Notes: a model not told the origin generated them from the letters alone. Shown: positions 29,453-39,852, numbered from the stretch's first letter. The stretch is 64,000 nucleotides of DNA from Thiohalocapsa marina (GCF_008632335.1 NZ_VWXX01000001.1:1-64000); one strand, 5' to 3'. Numbers and translations: made by a program.

Positions 29453-30148
29453 CTATAGTAAATGCAGGCTCCCGATGCCTGCGTCGAGCCGTATGATCTG
29501 GCCAGTCACCGAAGGCGCATCCTCCAGCAACCAAAGGGCCGTTCTGGCTGTTTCCTCCGGTGCGATCACGCGTTTCAGCGGGTGGCGCTCCGCCGCGGCA
29601 CGCCGTTTTTCCTCGCTGCCGAGCAGCCGGGCGGCCAGCGGTGTATCGGTCAGTGTCGGCGCGATGGCGTTGACGCGGATCCTTGGTGCAAATTCCGCCG
29701 CCAGGGACCGCGTCAGGCCCTCGACCGCACCCTTGGCCGCGGCGACCGATGCGTGATACGGCATGCCGGTCTGAACCGCGACCGTGCTGAACAACAGCAC
29801 CGAGGCCGACTCGCTGCGTGCCAGCGCCGGTAACGCCGCCTGAATGGCCTTGACTGCACCGACCAGATTGAGCTCGAAGTCGTCGCGAAATTCCTCCGGC
29901 TTCATCCGCCCGAATGGCTTGAGACGGATGCTGCCCGGACAGTAGACCAGTCCGTCCAGTGTCTCGGGCAGTTCATCGGTCGGAAAGGCATCGTCGCGGG
30001 CATCCCAGGTCACTGCCTTCGCGCCCAGGGCCGCGGTATCGGGCTGACGCGAGGCATGCACCACAGTGTGGTTGCGCGCGGAGAGTTCGCGACACAATGC
30101 GGCTCCCACACCGGAACTCGCACCAATAATCAGATGGTTCTTGGACAT
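29453..30148 (-). CDS. Short-chain dehydrogenase/reductase with altered active site
   Basis: A 231-residue SDR. The Rossmann start LIIGASSGVGAALCREL, a DGLVYCPGSI segment in the NNAG position, and RVNAIAPTLTDTPLA after the catalytic region place it in the family. The catalytic segment reads FSTVAVQTGMPYHASVAAAK: Ser121 and Lys139 are in place, but the position four residues before the lysine, normally Tyr, is Val135. The only nearby tyrosine is Tyr131, eight residues before the lysine. It may use this residue or have lost standard redox chemistry. ATG 30148 is the start that gives a normal N-terminus. It lies upstream of the nucleotide-sugar dehydrogenase on the same strand. Confidence 0.85.
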   Translation of the reverse strand: MSKNHLIIGASSGVGAALCRELSARNHTVVHASRQPDTAALGAKAVTWDARDDAFPTDELPETLDGLVYCPGSIRLKPFGRMKPEEFRDDFELNLVGAVKAIQAALPALARSESASVLLFSTVAVQTGMPYHASVAAAKGAVEGLTRSLAAEFAPRIRVNAIAPTLTDTPLAARLLGSEEKRRAAAERHPLKRVIAPEETARTALWLLEDAPSVTGQIIRLDAGIGSLHLL

Positions 30149-30224
30149 TCTGGGATTCTCATCAAGCAAGCAATCGGTATGGCCTAACTCATGGCGATCC
30201 ACGCTCTTACAAGACCAATGTCGA

Positions 30225-30944
30225 TCAACCCTCTTGTGCCGCTCGCCACACACAGGCGCCGCCGCTGGCCTTGTCGATGGCATCCAGGCGCGCGGCATGG
30301 GCGGCCAGTTCGGCGTCGCTGGCGCGCACCACCCGCAGTGGTGGCCGCTGGGCGGACAGACGGCGCAGCGGGATCGCCTCTCGCCCGAAGGCCGCCTGTT
30401 CGCCGGCGCCGAGTTGCAGGCTCACCTGCCCCCCGGTCATGGCCAGATAGACGTCCGCCAGGATTTCGGCGTCCAGCAATGCACCGTGCAATTCGCGGTG
30501 GGTGTTATCGATGTCGTAGCGCTTGCACAGCGCGTCCAGGCTATTGCGCTGGTTGGGATGCAGCCGCCGCGCCATCACCAGGCTGTCGACAACGGTGCAG
30601 AGTTGCTCGATGCTGGGGGCGTCCTTTCGCCACAACCGCAGCTCGTGGTTCAGAAAGCCCACATCGAAGGGGGCATTGTGGATGATGAGTTCGGCGCCGC
30701 GGCAGTAGTCGATGAATGCCTCCGCCACATCCGCGAAGCGCGGCTTGTCGGCGAGGAAGGCATTGGAGATACCATGCACCTCCACCGCGCCGGCATCGAT
30801 CTCGCGATCCGGCTGCAGGTAGCGATGGAAGTTGTGGCCGGTTGTCTGGCGCTGCACCAGTTCGACGCAGCCGATCTCGATGATGCGGTGGCCCTCGGAG
30901 GGCTCCAGCCCGGTGGTTTCGGTGTCCAGGACGATCTGACGCAT
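30225..30944 (-). CDS. dnaQ: DNA polymerase III epsilon subunit (3'-5' exonuclease)
   Basis: DnaQ proofreads for the replicative polymerase. The 239-residue protein has the DEDDh exonuclease motifs in order: LDTETTGLEPSEGHRIIEIG (Exo I), IIHNAPFDVGFLNHEL (Exo II) and HGALLDAEILADVYLAMTGG (Exo III with catalytic His). The C-terminal polymerase-binding tail is about 50 residues. ATG 30944 gives the common MRQIVLDTETTG start; longer frames upstream lack support. It follows rnhA by 52 bases on the same strand, an arrangement conserved among Gammaproteobacteria, though in E. coli the pair is divergent. Confidence 0.95.
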   Translation of the reverse strand: MRQIVLDTETTGLEPSEGHRIIEIGCVELVQRQTTGHNFHRYLQPDREIDAGAVEVHGISNAFLADKPRFADVAEAFIDYCRGAELIIHNAPFDVGFLNHELRLWRKDAPSIEQLCTVVDSLVMARRLHPNQRNSLDALCKRYDIDNTHRELHGALLDAEILADVYLAMTGGQVSLQLGAGEQAAFGREAIPLRRLSAQRPPLRVVRASDAELAAHAARLDAIDKASGGACVWRAAQEG

Positions 30945-30996
30945 ATACTCAGCCTCCATCGGCCAGTTCGCGGCCATCAGCGACCGCCACAACGAA

Positions 30997-31443
30997 TCAT
31001 CCGCGGCTGCGGCTGCGCGGAATGCCCTGGTTTGCGAGCTGGTCGGCACGCTCGTTCTCGGCATGGCCGCTGTGGCCCTTGATCCAGTTCCAGCGGATCT
31101 GATGGCCGGTCATCGCCTGGTCCAGGCGTTCCCAGAGGTCCTTGTTCTTCACCGGCTTTCGCTCCCGGGTCAGCCAGCCGTTGCGCTTCCAGCGCGGCAT
31201 CCAGCGTTCGACGCCGTCGCGCACATAGCGGGAGTCGACCGTCAGCTCGACCGCGCAGGGGCGGGTCAGGGCCTCAAGCGACTGGATCACGGCCATCAGT
31301 TCCATGCGGTTGTTGGTGGTGTCGGGTTCGCCGCCCTTCAGTTCCTTCTCATGCGCGCCGAACCGCAGCAGGGCGCCCCAGCCGCCCGGACCGGGATTGC
31401 CCTTGCAGGCGCCGTCGGTGAAGATCTCGACCGGTCTAGCCAT
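30997..31443 (-). CDS. rnhA: Ribonuclease HI
   Basis: RNase HI removes RNA from RNA-DNA hybrids. The 148-residue protein contains all acidic catalytic residues in their motifs: [17 protein letters not shown] (Asp), [16 protein letters not shown] (Glu), [15 protein letters not shown] (Asp) and [17 protein letters not shown] (His, Asp). The basic handle region [20 protein letters not shown] is present. It overlaps the upstream methyltransferase gene by eight bases and precedes dnaQ, so the three are likely co-transcribed. Confidence 0.97.
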   Translation of the reverse strand: MARPVEIFTDGACKGNPGPGGWGALLRFGAHEKELKGGEPDTTNNRMELMAVIQSLEALTRPCAVELTVDSRYVRDGVERWMPRWKRNGWLTRERKPVKNKDLWERLDQAMTGHQIRWNWIKGHSGHAENERADQLANQGIPRSRSRG

Positions 31444-32224
31444 GGCGGTTGCGCCTGGCGGTGGGCTCCACCGCGCGACCTGGCAACAGCGGCGCGCGGC
31501 GCCGCCAGCGCGGCCGAACGGGCGTCAGTGGGGTGACCCGCTTGACCGCCCGCAGGGCGTAGACACCACCAAACAGGGGCCACCAGTTGCCGCCCCAGGT
31601 GTCGAGCCAGTCCATGCGCGGGGTGAAGGCGCCGCGGATGGGCGGCCGAAACAGCAGCATGTCGCGCGTCTCCACTTGCAGGCCAAGCAGCCGCAGCCAG
31701 TCGCCGATGCGAAAGGGCGTCATCTGCCCCCCGCACCAGGGTACCTGGCGGGACTGCCGCGGCAGCCAGCGCATCAGCCCCCAGGTGCTGAGGGGGTTGA
31801 AGCAGAACAGGATCACCCGGCCTTCGGGTATCAGCACCCGCTCCACCTCGCGCAGCACGCGGTGCGCCTCCGGGCTGAAGTCCAGGGTGTGGGGCAGCAC
31901 CACTGAATCGACACTGCCGGAGGCCAAGGGCAGCTCGAACGGCCGTGCCCGGATGCGGGCGCGGATGCCGGTCCCGCCGGTGCAGGTCTCTTGATCCATG
32001 GCCCCTTCGGCCAGCACCACCCGATGGCGGATCCGGCACTGTTGGAAGGCATCGCAGAACTGCTCCGGTGCGCCCACCTGCAGCAGGTAGTGGCCGAAAC
32101 AGTCAGCCAGCAGCCATTCGAGGCAGGCGGACTCGCTGCGCGCCACATGCTGCCCCAAGGGGCTGGCATACCAGTGGTCCAGCGACGTCAGCAGGTCGGC
32201 ATCGCCGCAACGGCAGGGCTTCAT
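31436..32224 (-). CDS. YafS-like SAM-dependent methyltransferase
   Basis: A 262-residue class I methyltransferase of the type that precedes rnhA in Gammaproteobacteria (E. coli yafS). It has a divergent motif I region, a strong post-motif segment [33 protein letters not shown] broken across two helices, and [25 protein letters not shown]. The C-terminus is rich in Arg and Pro. The start is uncertain: ATG 32224 ([10 protein letters not shown]) gives a normal length, while the frame stays open to 32320. Its substrate is not known for any homologue I can name. It overlaps rnhA by eight bases. Confidence 0.88.
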   Translation of the reverse strand: MKPCRCGDADLLTSLDHWYASPLGQHVARSESACLEWLLADCFGHYLLQVGAPEQFCDAFQQCRIRHRVVLAEGAMDQETCTGGTGIRARIRARPFELPLASGSVDSVVLPHTLDFSPEAHRVLREVERVLIPEGRVILFCFNPLSTWGLMRWLPRQSRQVPWCGGQMTPFRIGDWLRLLGLQVETRDMLLFRPPIRGAFTPRMDWLDTWGGNWWPLFGGVYALRAVKRVTPLTPVRPRWRRRAPLLPGRAVEPTARRNRHG

Positions 32225-32471
32225 GCCGCACCCGCTGCCGACACGCAACCTGCGAAGATCGCAATCCCCGTTGTCAGGTCGACACTCATCGGTCATCCGC
32301 CCCGACATGTGACGGTTCATTCTCGACGCGCATGGGGGGCATGCCGCCTTGGCTGCGATGTGCGAGATGTAGAAACACGTCGGGTTTTCCCGTATATTCC
32401 AGCGTCGAAGGCACGATCACGTCGTCATCAGCTTGATCGGCCGCCAATTTTCCTTTTTTGCCACGAACAGG

Positions 32472-33590
32472 ATGCGCCCCATGCCGTCATCGCGTTCCGG
32501 CGTTGTCGCCCTGCCTGCCACCGCTCTTGCTGCCCTGTCGCTCCTCGGCCTTGTCACCACCAGCGGCTGCAGCGCCACCGGGTCCGGCCGTACGGCGACC
32601 AAAAGCGCCATCGACGCCTCCACGCATGTGGTGTCGGCCCGGGAGTACGGCTACGTCCGGCCCGCGGTGGATGTCCGCGTTGTCGGTGGCGGCCCGAGCG
32701 CCGGCCACGCAATCTACCGTGATCCGGGACCCGGGGGCGATCTCTGGGATCGCGTCCGCCAAGGTTCCACGCTCGGCGTCACGTACCACCCGCGCATCGA
32801 ACAGGCCAGCAACGACCTACGCCGCAATGGTGACTATCTTACCGATCTGAACCGGCGCGCGCGCCCCTATCTGCACATCATCGTCGGTGAACTGGAGCAC
32901 GCCGGTCTGCCACCGGAACTGGCCCTGCTGCCGGAGGTGGAAAGCCGCTACAACCCGCGGGCGGTCTCGCCCAAGCGGGCCGCCGGCATGTGGCAGTTCA
33001 TGCCCTACACAGGCACCGAGATGGGGCTGCGGCAGGACGGCTGGTACGACGCCCGCAACGACATCCTGGCCTCCACCCGGGGCGCCATCGCCTACCTGAA
33101 ACAGCTGCGGGCGGAGTTCGACGGCGACTGGGCCCTGGCCCTGGCCTCGTACAACGCCGGACCCGCGCGCGTGCGCGCCGCCCAGGAGCGGAACCGGGCG
33201 CAGGGCAAGCCCACGGATTACTGGTCGCTGGATCTGCCCACCGAGACAGAGCTGTACGTGCCGAAGTTCCTGGCCATCGCCAGCATGGTGCGCGAGCCCG
33301 GACGCTACGGCCTGCGCATGCCGACGCTGGAGAATCGGGCCCGGCTTGAGGTCGTCGAGGCCCGGGACCAGATCGATCTGGCGCAGGCGGCCAGCGCCTG
33401 CGGTGTCTCGCTGCAGACCCTGCGCGATCTCAACCCCGGCCTCAAACGCAACAAGACCCCCAGCAACGGACCCCATCGGGTGCTGGTGCCGGTGGGTACC
33501 GGTGCGAGGCTGCGCACCGCCCTGGCGCAGGGCAACCGGACCGCGCCCGCCGTGGCGGATACCCGGGCATCCGGACGCGGCGCGAGCTGA
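32472..33590 (+). CDS. mltD: Membrane-bound lytic murein transglycosylase D
   Basis: MltD cleaves peptidoglycan glycan strands to 1,6-anhydro products in the periplasm. The 372-residue protein starts with a lipoprotein signal ending TTSGC, so it is anchored to the outer membrane. The SLT domain has PEVESRYNPRAVSPKRAAG with the catalytic Glu, MWQFMPYTG, DWALALASYNAGP and YVPKFLAIA. Only one C-terminal LysM-like segment (DLAQAASACGVSLQTLRDLN) is present, fewer than the two of E. coli. It is divergent from the YafS-like, rnhA, dnaQ genes; in E. coli the same genes cluster with gloB, which is absent here. Confidence 0.93.
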   Translation: MRPMPSSRSGVVALPATALAALSLLGLVTTSGCSATGSGRTATKSAIDASTHVVSAREYGYVRPAVDVRVVGGGPSAGHAIYRDPGPGGDLWDRVRQGSTLGVTYHPRIEQASNDLRRNGDYLTDLNRRARPYLHIIVGELEHAGLPPELALLPEVESRYNPRAVSPKRAAGMWQFMPYTGTEMGLRQDGWYDARNDILASTRGAIAYLKQLRAEFDGDWALALASYNAGPARVRAAQERNRAQGKPTDYWSLDLPTETELYVPKFLAIASMVREPGRYGLRMPTLENRARLEVVEARDQIDLAQAASACGVSLQTLRDLNPGLKRNKTPSNGPHRVLVPVGTGARLRTALAQGNRTAPAVADTRASGRGAS

Positions 33591-33640
33591 CCGACAGCGT
33601 CCGAGATCTCACCACCGGAGGCCGATGACACTTGCGCCTG

Positions 33641-36244
33641 ATGTCTGCGGACGACGCCCTGCCCATCGAGCCGGTGCTGCCGGCCCTCGATGCGGCCCTC
33701 GCCCGCGGCCATGCGGTGCTGACCGCCCCCACGGGCTCGGGCAAGACCACCCGGGTTCCCCTGGCGCTGCTGGATGCGCCCTGGCTCGCCGGACGGACGA
33801 TCCTGATGCTGGAGCCGCGGCGCCCCGCCGCCCGTCTGGCCGCCGCGCGGATGGCGCACCTGCTGGGCGAGGCCGTGGGCGAGCGCGTCGGCCATCAGGT
33901 GCGTTTCGAGCGGCGCATCGGCCCGCGAACACGCATCCAGGTGCTCACCGAGGGCATCCTCACCCGCCGCCTGCAATCGGATCCTGAACTCGACGGCTGC
34001 GGACTCGTCATCTTCGACGAGTTCCACGAGCGCAGCCTGAACGCCGATCTCGGCCTGGCCCTGACCCTGGACGCCACCGCGCTGCGGCCGGACCTGCGCA
34101 TCCTGGTCATGTCTGCCACCCTGGATGCCAGGGCCGTGGCAACGCTGCTGGGTGGCGCGCCGGTGATCCACGGCCAGGGGCGGGCCCATCCGGTCAGCCT
34201 GCGGCATGTGGAACTGCCCCCCGCGGATGCGGTGGATGCCGTTCCCGGCACCATCCGCGATGCCCTGCGCCAACATGCCGGCGATCTGCTGGTCTTCCTG
34301 CCAGGCGCCGGCGAGATCCGGCGCGTCACCGACCAGCTCGCCGACCTTCGTGAGATCGCGCTCCTGCCCCTGCACGGCAGCCTGCCGCTGGCCGCCCAGG
34401 ACAAGGCACTGCGGCCGCTTGCCAACGGTCGCCGCCGTGTCGTGCTGGCCACCGACATCGCCGAGACCTCGCTGACCATCGAGGGCATCTCGGTGGTCAT
34501 CGACAGCGGCCTCACGCGCAAGCCCCGTTTCCAGCCGGCGCGCGGGCTTACCCGTCTGGTCACGGAGCCCATCTCCCAGGCTGCTGCCGCCCAGCGTGCC
34601 GGGCGGGCCGGCCGGCTGGGGCCCGGCATCTGCCTGCGGCTGTGGACCTCGGAGCAGGAACAGCGCCGACCGGCACATCGCCCGGCGGAGATCCTGCAGG
34701 CGGATCTGGCCCCCATGGCATTGGAACTCGCCCTCTGGGGCATCTCCGATCCAGCGCAGCTGGCATGGCTGGACCCGCCGCCGGCCGCCGCCTGGGAGCA
34801 GGCCGTGGACCTGTTGCGGATGCTCGGCGCGCTGGACCCCCAAGGTGCCATCACCGCCACCGGGCGACGCATGGCGGCCCTGCCCGCGCATCCGCGCCTG
34901 GCCCACATGCTGACCGAGACGCCCGCCCAGGCGCTACCGCTGGCGGCGGACCTGGCGGCGCTGATCAGCGAACGGGATCCCTGGCTGGCCCGACGCGGCG
35001 AGCCCCGGCCGGTGGATCTGGAACTGCGGCTTCAGGCGCTGGCGGGCGGCCGTCGCCGGGCGACGGACGCGCGCGCGGCGGGGTTCGATGCGCACCGGCT
35101 TGCCGCCATCCGGCGGCTGAGTGAGCAGTTTCAGCGGCTGTGTTCGCTGCCGGAGGGTGCGTCGAACGTCCCCGCCCCCCAGACCAGGCCGACCGGCCCG
35201 GACGGAACCTACGGATCCGATCCGCCCGCCAGCCCGGGGGCCCTGCTGGCCCTGGCCTATCCGGAACGCATCGCCTGCCGTCGCGTGGACAGCACGGCTT
35301 CCACCGGTGCCGCAACCGCCCGCTTTCTGCTGGCAAGCGGTGCGGGCGCTGCCATGCCGGCGGAGGATGACCTTGGCCGGGAGCCCTGGCTGGTCATTGC
35401 CGACCTGGAGGCGTCCGGCGGCGACAACCGTATCCGCGCCGCGCTTTCGCTCACCGAGCCGGAGGTGCGCCGGCTTGCCGCCCACCGGATCGAACACCGC
35501 CGTGTGCAGTACTGGGATGCAGAGCGCGCGGCGGTCAGCGCCCGTGACGAGTCACGTCTGGGGGCCATCCGCCTGGAGTCACGCCCGGCGCCGATCGCCG
35601 ACGAGGCGGCGGCGCTGGCGCTGTTGCTCGAGGCCGTGGCCCGCGATCTCGGCGGCGCCCTGGACTGGACCCCCGCCGCCCGGCAACTGCAGGCGCGGGT
35701 GGCGCTGGCCCGTCGCCTGGAGCCCGATGGTGGCTGGCCGGACCTGTCCGACGCGGGCCTGAAGGCCACGCTCGGCCTTTGGCTCGGCCCCTGGCTGGTG
35801 GGTCGGTACCGGCTGGCGGATGCCCGTGCCCTGGCTCTGGCGGATGTGCTGCATCAGCACCTGGGTTGGGAGGCCGCGCGCCGTCTGGAACAGCTGGCGC
35901 CGGAGACCTTTGCGACACCGGCCGGACCGCGCCGGCGCATCGACTATGGCGCCGGCGAGCAGCCCGTGCTGGCGGTGCCGATGCAGGAGATGTTCGGCAC
36001 CGGCGGCACACCGGCCATCTTCGGCGGGCGTCAGCCCCTGTTGCTGCACCTGCTGTCCCCTGCCGGCCGACCACTGCAGGTGACCGGCGACCTGCCGGGT
36101 TTTTGGGGTGGTGCCTACGCCGAGGTCAGAAAGGAGATGCGCGGGCGCTATCCGAAGCACCACTGGCCAGAAGACCCCGGCGGCGCGCAACCTGTTGTCG
36201 GCGGCCTGAAACGGCATGCGCGGGGCCCGGAAAGCGCGGGCTGA
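33641..36244 (+). CDS. hrpB: ATP-dependent helicase HrpB
   Basis: A DEAH-box RNA helicase-like protein of about 867 residues, the usual HrpB length. Visible motifs are TAPTGSGKTTRVPLALL (Walker A), MLEPRRPAARLAA, DEFHERSLNADL (DExH), LVMSATLDAR, LATDIAETSLTIEGI and QRAGRAGRLGPG, followed by HA2-like and the HrpB-specific C-terminal domain (EMFGTGGTPAIFGGRQPLLLH split across a conserved loop). Its cellular role is not well established; a link to peptidoglycan-related or RNA processes has been suggested from neighbourhood only. ATG 33641 is used; a TTG nine bases earlier is possible. It follows mltD by 50 bases. Confidence 0.93.
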   Translation: MSADDALPIEPVLPALDAALARGHAVLTAPTGSGKTTRVPLALLDAPWLAGRTILMLEPRRPAARLAAARMAHLLGEAVGERVGHQVRFERRIGPRTRIQVLTEGILTRRLQSDPELDGCGLVIFDEFHERSLNADLGLALTLDATALRPDLRILVMSATLDARAVATLLGGAPVIHGQGRAHPVSLRHVELPPADAVDAVPGTIRDALRQHAGDLLVFLPGAGEIRRVTDQLADLREIALLPLHGSLPLAAQDKALRPLANGRRRVVLATDIAETSLTIEGISVVIDSGLTRKPRFQPARGLTRLVTEPISQAAAAQRAGRAGRLGPGICLRLWTSEQEQRRPAHRPAEILQADLAPMALELALWGISDPAQLAWLDPPPAAAWEQAVDLLRMLGALDPQGAITATGRRMAALPAHPRLAHMLTETPAQALPLAADLAALISERDPWLARRGEPRPVDLELRLQALAGGRRRATDARAAGFDAHRLAAIRRLSEQFQRLCSLPEGASNVPAPQTRPTGPDGTYGSDPPASPGALLALAYPERIACRRVDSTASTGAATARFLLASGAGAAMPAEDDLGREPWLVIADLEASGGDNRIRAALSLTEPEVRRLAAHRIEHRRVQYWDAERAAVSARDESRLGAIRLESRPAPIADEAAALALLLEAVARDLGGALDWTPAARQLQARVALARRLEPDGGWPDLSDAGLKATLGLWLGPWLVGRYRLADARALALADVLHQHLGWEAARRLEQLAPETFATPAGPRRRIDYGAGEQPVLAVPMQEMFGTGGTPAIFGGRQPLLLHLLSPAGRPLQVTGDLPGFWGGAYAEVRKEMRGRYPKHHWPEDPGGAQPVVGGLKRHARGPESAG

Positions 36245-36250
36245 ATCAAC

Positions 36251-37954
36251 CTACGGCCGCTTCACGCTGGCTTGCGGGTTGCGCAACGCCTCCACAAGGG
36301 CATCGACGTCCGGCTCGCCGCTGGTATCGATCGTGACGGCCTGGCGCCGTTCCGCCTCGGTGAGCGGTTCGCGTGTCTTGAGCTGGTGATCGAGCACCCG
36401 CAGGTCGGCTTCGGAGGCATCCTTGGCCGCCGCCAGGCGCTCTGCGACGCGCCGGCGCAGCAGCGCGTCGGGCGCCTCCAGCGCAAGGATCCTGAAGTCG
36501 CAGCCCAGCTCCGCGGCCAGCGCGCGAAATGCCCCTCGCTGGGCCGCCTTGAGAAAGGTGGCATCCACTAGCACCGGAAAGCCCGCCGTGATGATCTGCC
36601 GCGCCAGCGCCGCCAGGCGTTGGTAGGTGCGCCGGCTTGCGTCGGCACCGTAGATGCCGGCATCGATGCCGGTTCGGGCGGTATCGGGTCCCGGGCTCGT
36701 GCGCGCCTCCGGCGACAGGCCGAACAGCCGTTTGCGCTCCACATCGGAGCGGATGTGGATCAACGGCAGCCGCTCGCACAGCCGGGCGGCCAGCCATGAC
36801 TTGCCGCAGCCGGACACGCCGGTGGTGATGCAGATCCAGGGACGCTCGCGCAGACTCAGGCGACGGGCCAGCACCAGATACTTGTGCAGTTCGTCCCGGG
36901 CGGCCTGTCGTTGCATCGGCTGCAGATGGCCCTGGGACAGGCGGATGCCGATGACCTTGGCCCGCACCATGGCCCGGTAGACCTGATAGAAGCGCAGCAG
37001 CGCCAGCCCGCCGTAGTCGCCGGTGAGTTCCAGATAACGGTTGAGCAGACGCCGCGCCAGCGCGGTCTCGCCCCGCTCCCGCAGGTCCATGCCCAGAAAT
37101 GCCAGTTCGCTGATGGTGTCGATCCAGCGCAGCATCGGGCTGAACTCGATGCAGTCGAAGATCACCAGATCGCCGTCCACCCGCGCGATGTTGCCGCGAT
37201 GCAGGTCGCCATGGCATTCGCGCACGAAACCGTCGCGGCGGCGTTGCTCGATCTGCGGGCGCAGTTGCTGGAAGCGCAGTTCGGTCCAGCGCGCCAGCCG
37301 CTCCAGCGCACCGCGCATCTGACCCGCCTGCACGACGGCTCGACTGTGCGCGAAGTTGGCGCGCATGGGCGCGATCACCGCCTCCGGCGTCCCGTAGGGC
37401 GTATCCGGCGGCGCACAGGGCACGGCGGCATGGAACGCGGCGATCCGCGCCGCCAGTGCGTCCACCAGCGGGCCGTCCAGCGCCTGACAGGTGAGCAGCG
37501 CCGAGGACGGAAACCGCCGCATCTGCACCGCATACTCCAGCACCGGACCCTGCTCTTGGCCTGACGCCGGGCCTGATGCTGAGTCTGCAGCTGGTCCTGA
37601 CATCGGGCCGACACCGCCCAGCCTGGGTGCGTCCACCGTCCCGGTCACCGGGACGACGGCCAGATAGTAGTCCGGTGCCAGGCGCTGGTTGAGCCGCAGT
37701 TCCTCGTGGCAGAAGTCCCGTCGGCGCTCCAGGGTGGAGAAGTCCAGAAAGCCCAGATCAACCGGCTTCTTCAGCTTGTAGGCATAGTCACCGGCCAGCA
37801 GCACCACGGAGATATGCGTCTCGATCCGCTCGATCTCCCCCACCGCGTGGGGATAGGCGCCCGGATGCAGCAGGCCCTGGATCAAGCGGTCGAAGCGCCC
37901 CGCGGCGCCGGATGCGGCGGGATCAGTTGCAGCGGAAGCGGATGCGTTATTCAC
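36251..37954 (-). CDS. APH-like phosphotransferase/P-loop ATPase fusion protein
   Basis: A 567-residue two-domain protein of a conserved but poorly understood family often named bifunctional aminoglycoside phosphotransferase/ATP-binding protein. The N-terminal half (about residues 20-360) is kinase-like: YAYKLKKPVDLGFLDF, CHGDLHRGNIARVDGD (Brenner motif) and IFDCIEFSPMLRWID. The C-terminal half has a P-loop ITTGVSGCGKSWLAARLCE and IRSDVERKRLFGL, typical of AAA_33/gluconate-kinase-like ATPases, with a late LDHQLKTREPL segment. No resistance role should be assumed. GTG 37954 is my best start; the frame is open further. It converges with hrpB, six bases apart. Confidence 0.88.
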   Translation of the reverse strand: MNNASASAATDPAASGAAGRFDRLIQGLLHPGAYPHAVGEIERIETHISVVLLAGDYAYKLKKPVDLGFLDFSTLERRRDFCHEELRLNQRLAPDYYLAVVPVTGTVDAPRLGGVGPMSGPAADSASGPASGQEQGPVLEYAVQMRRFPSSALLTCQALDGPLVDALAARIAAFHAAVPCAPPDTPYGTPEAVIAPMRANFAHSRAVVQAGQMRGALERLARWTELRFQQLRPQIEQRRRDGFVRECHGDLHRGNIARVDGDLVIFDCIEFSPMLRWIDTISELAFLGMDLRERGETALARRLLNRYLELTGDYGGLALLRFYQVYRAMVRAKVIGIRLSQGHLQPMQRQAARDELHKYLVLARRLSLRERPWICITTGVSGCGKSWLAARLCERLPLIHIRSDVERKRLFGLSPEARTSPGPDTARTGIDAGIYGADASRRTYQRLAALARQIITAGFPVLVDATFLKAAQRGAFRALAAELGCDFRILALEAPDALLRRRVAERLAAAKDASEADLRVLDHQLKTREPLTEAERRQAVTIDTSGEPDVDALVEALRNPQASVKRP

Positions 37955-38050
37955 CGTGCTGGCGAACCTCGTCGTGTTGCAGCGGGTCAGGGACTTGCTT
38001 AAGCTTAGCAGGCTATTCCTGCCATACCCTGATTTCCCACGAGGTTTTCC

Positions 38051-38251
38051 ATGTCCATCGAACGCATCGTGCTGGCCGTGGCCGGCAGTTTCGTCCTGCT
38101 CTCCGTGCTGCTGGCCCACTACGTCAGCCCCTACTGGCTGTGGTTCACCGCCTTTGTCGGGCTGAACCTGTTGCAGTCTGCCTTCACAGGCTTCTGCCCC
38201 CTGGCGGTGATCCTGAAAAAGCTGGGCAAGGAGGCCGGCCCCGCCTTCTGA
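38051..38251 (+). CDS. DUF2892 inner-membrane protein (YgaP-like transmembrane domain)
   Basis: A 66-residue protein with two hydrophobic hairpin helices ([20 protein letters not shown] and [20 protein letters not shown]), then [12 protein letters not shown], the signature of DUF2892. In YgaP of E. coli this domain is attached to a rhodanese; here it stands alone. Solitary forms are common in sulfur-metabolising bacteria, but a sulfur function here is only inference. The start ATG follows ACGAGGTTTTCC, a usable binding site. It is divergent from the APH/ATPase gene. Confidence 0.9.
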   Translation: MSIERIVLAVAGSFVLLSVLLAHYVSPYWLWFTAFVGLNLLQSAFTGFCPLAVILKKLGKEAGPAF

Positions 38252-38281
38252 TTTGATCGATCGGCTGATTTAGTCAACCGA

Positions 38282-38304
38282 TGTCCCGCGCAGCCTGCGG
38301 GACA
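38282..38304. terminator. Perfect hairpin between convergent genes
   Basis: TGTCCCGC pairs with GCGGGACA around a seven-base loop, with CGA/TTCG flanks that extend the stem imperfectly. It sits 31 bases after the DUF2892 stop and before the convergent CopD-like gene. No T-run follows, so strength as a terminator is uncertain. Confidence 0.55.
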
Positions 38305-38323
38305 TTCGGTCCCGCGACGGCCT

Positions 38324-38784
38324 TCAGGCCAGGTAGCGACCGGCGGATCCCAGGCCGGCGGTCACCAGTCCCAGCAGCAGGTTGATCAGAATGACTGCGC
38401 GGATGCGCCCCAGTCGCTCCGCGGCGGCGGGCCAGTCCTGCTCCGCCACCCGCCTGGCCAGCGCGCGGTAGGGCACAAAGTAGATGTAGGCGAACAGCGC
38501 CGTCATCAGCAGCGCCAGCGCCATCATGGTGTGCACATGCCAACCCATGCTGCCGCTGTAGACCCCCACGAACACCCACAGGCCGCTGGCCCACAGCACA
38601 ACCACCGCCAGCCAGACCCAGACGAAGAAACGCTCGAACACGCCAAGCATCAGCCGCAGCCGTTGCGGCGGCTCCAGGGTGCGCTGGGCGGCCTGCCGCA
38701 GCGCGAAGTGGGCAAAGAACATGCCGCCGATCCACACCAGGGTGGCCAGTTGATGCAGCCCGATGGCCAGGGCGAGTTGCTGTG

Positions 38785-38788
<4 letters not shown>
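38324..38788 (-). CDS. CopD-family integral membrane protein
   Basis: A 154-residue membrane protein with four predicted helices. The first, GLHQLATLVWIGGMFFAHFAL, contains the H-x-LA...WIGG pattern of CopD/DUF2269-type proteins; a second conserved part is GWHVHTMMALALLMTALFAY, with histidines that could bind haem or metal. The C-terminal helix is IRAVILINLLLGLVTAGLG. Members are associated with copper handling or membrane haem, but the function of this stand-alone form is not known. Its start overlaps the end of the 6-phosphogluconolactonase gene by four bases, so the two are co-transcribed. Confidence 0.8.
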
Positions 38789-39564
<776 letters not shown>

Positions 39565-39852
39565 GGGTGTTTTCCGTCTTGCGGGCTGGAAGGCCGGCAA
39601 TTGTCTGTCTGCATACTCCGCGGCAAGTCGAGTCTCGGCAAAGGCATAAATCCGCCATGGTTGGCGCTAGGCGGCCGTCGACGCGCTGCCAGACGATCTG
39701 CGCTAGACTCTGGCCTGCGGGTAGGGAGTGTATACCCAATGCCCGCCAGGCTGAAGCCGGCCGCCGGCGACACGCGTCTGCCGTTCCACCAGAGCCGGAG
39801 CATAGCGGAACAGCTGTTACAAGCCACCGCAGAGGATGACCAGGAGACGATT

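Noticed and set aside
30190-30235. Imperfect direct repeat GATC-AC-CTCTT upstream of the SDR-dnaQ gap
   Set aside because: Only two short imperfect units about 30 bases apart; chance similarity is likely.
36251-37954. Zeta-type toxin or antibiotic-resistance gene
   Set aside because: A P-loop kinase domain and an APH-like domain occur together in a conserved chromosomal family. There is no antitoxin neighbour and no resistance gene context.
39739-39852. N-terminal extension of the DsrC-like protein from an upstream in-frame ATG
   Set aside because: No ribosome binding site precedes it, while AGGAG precedes ATG 39853. Family members have about 105-120 residues, matching the shorter form.
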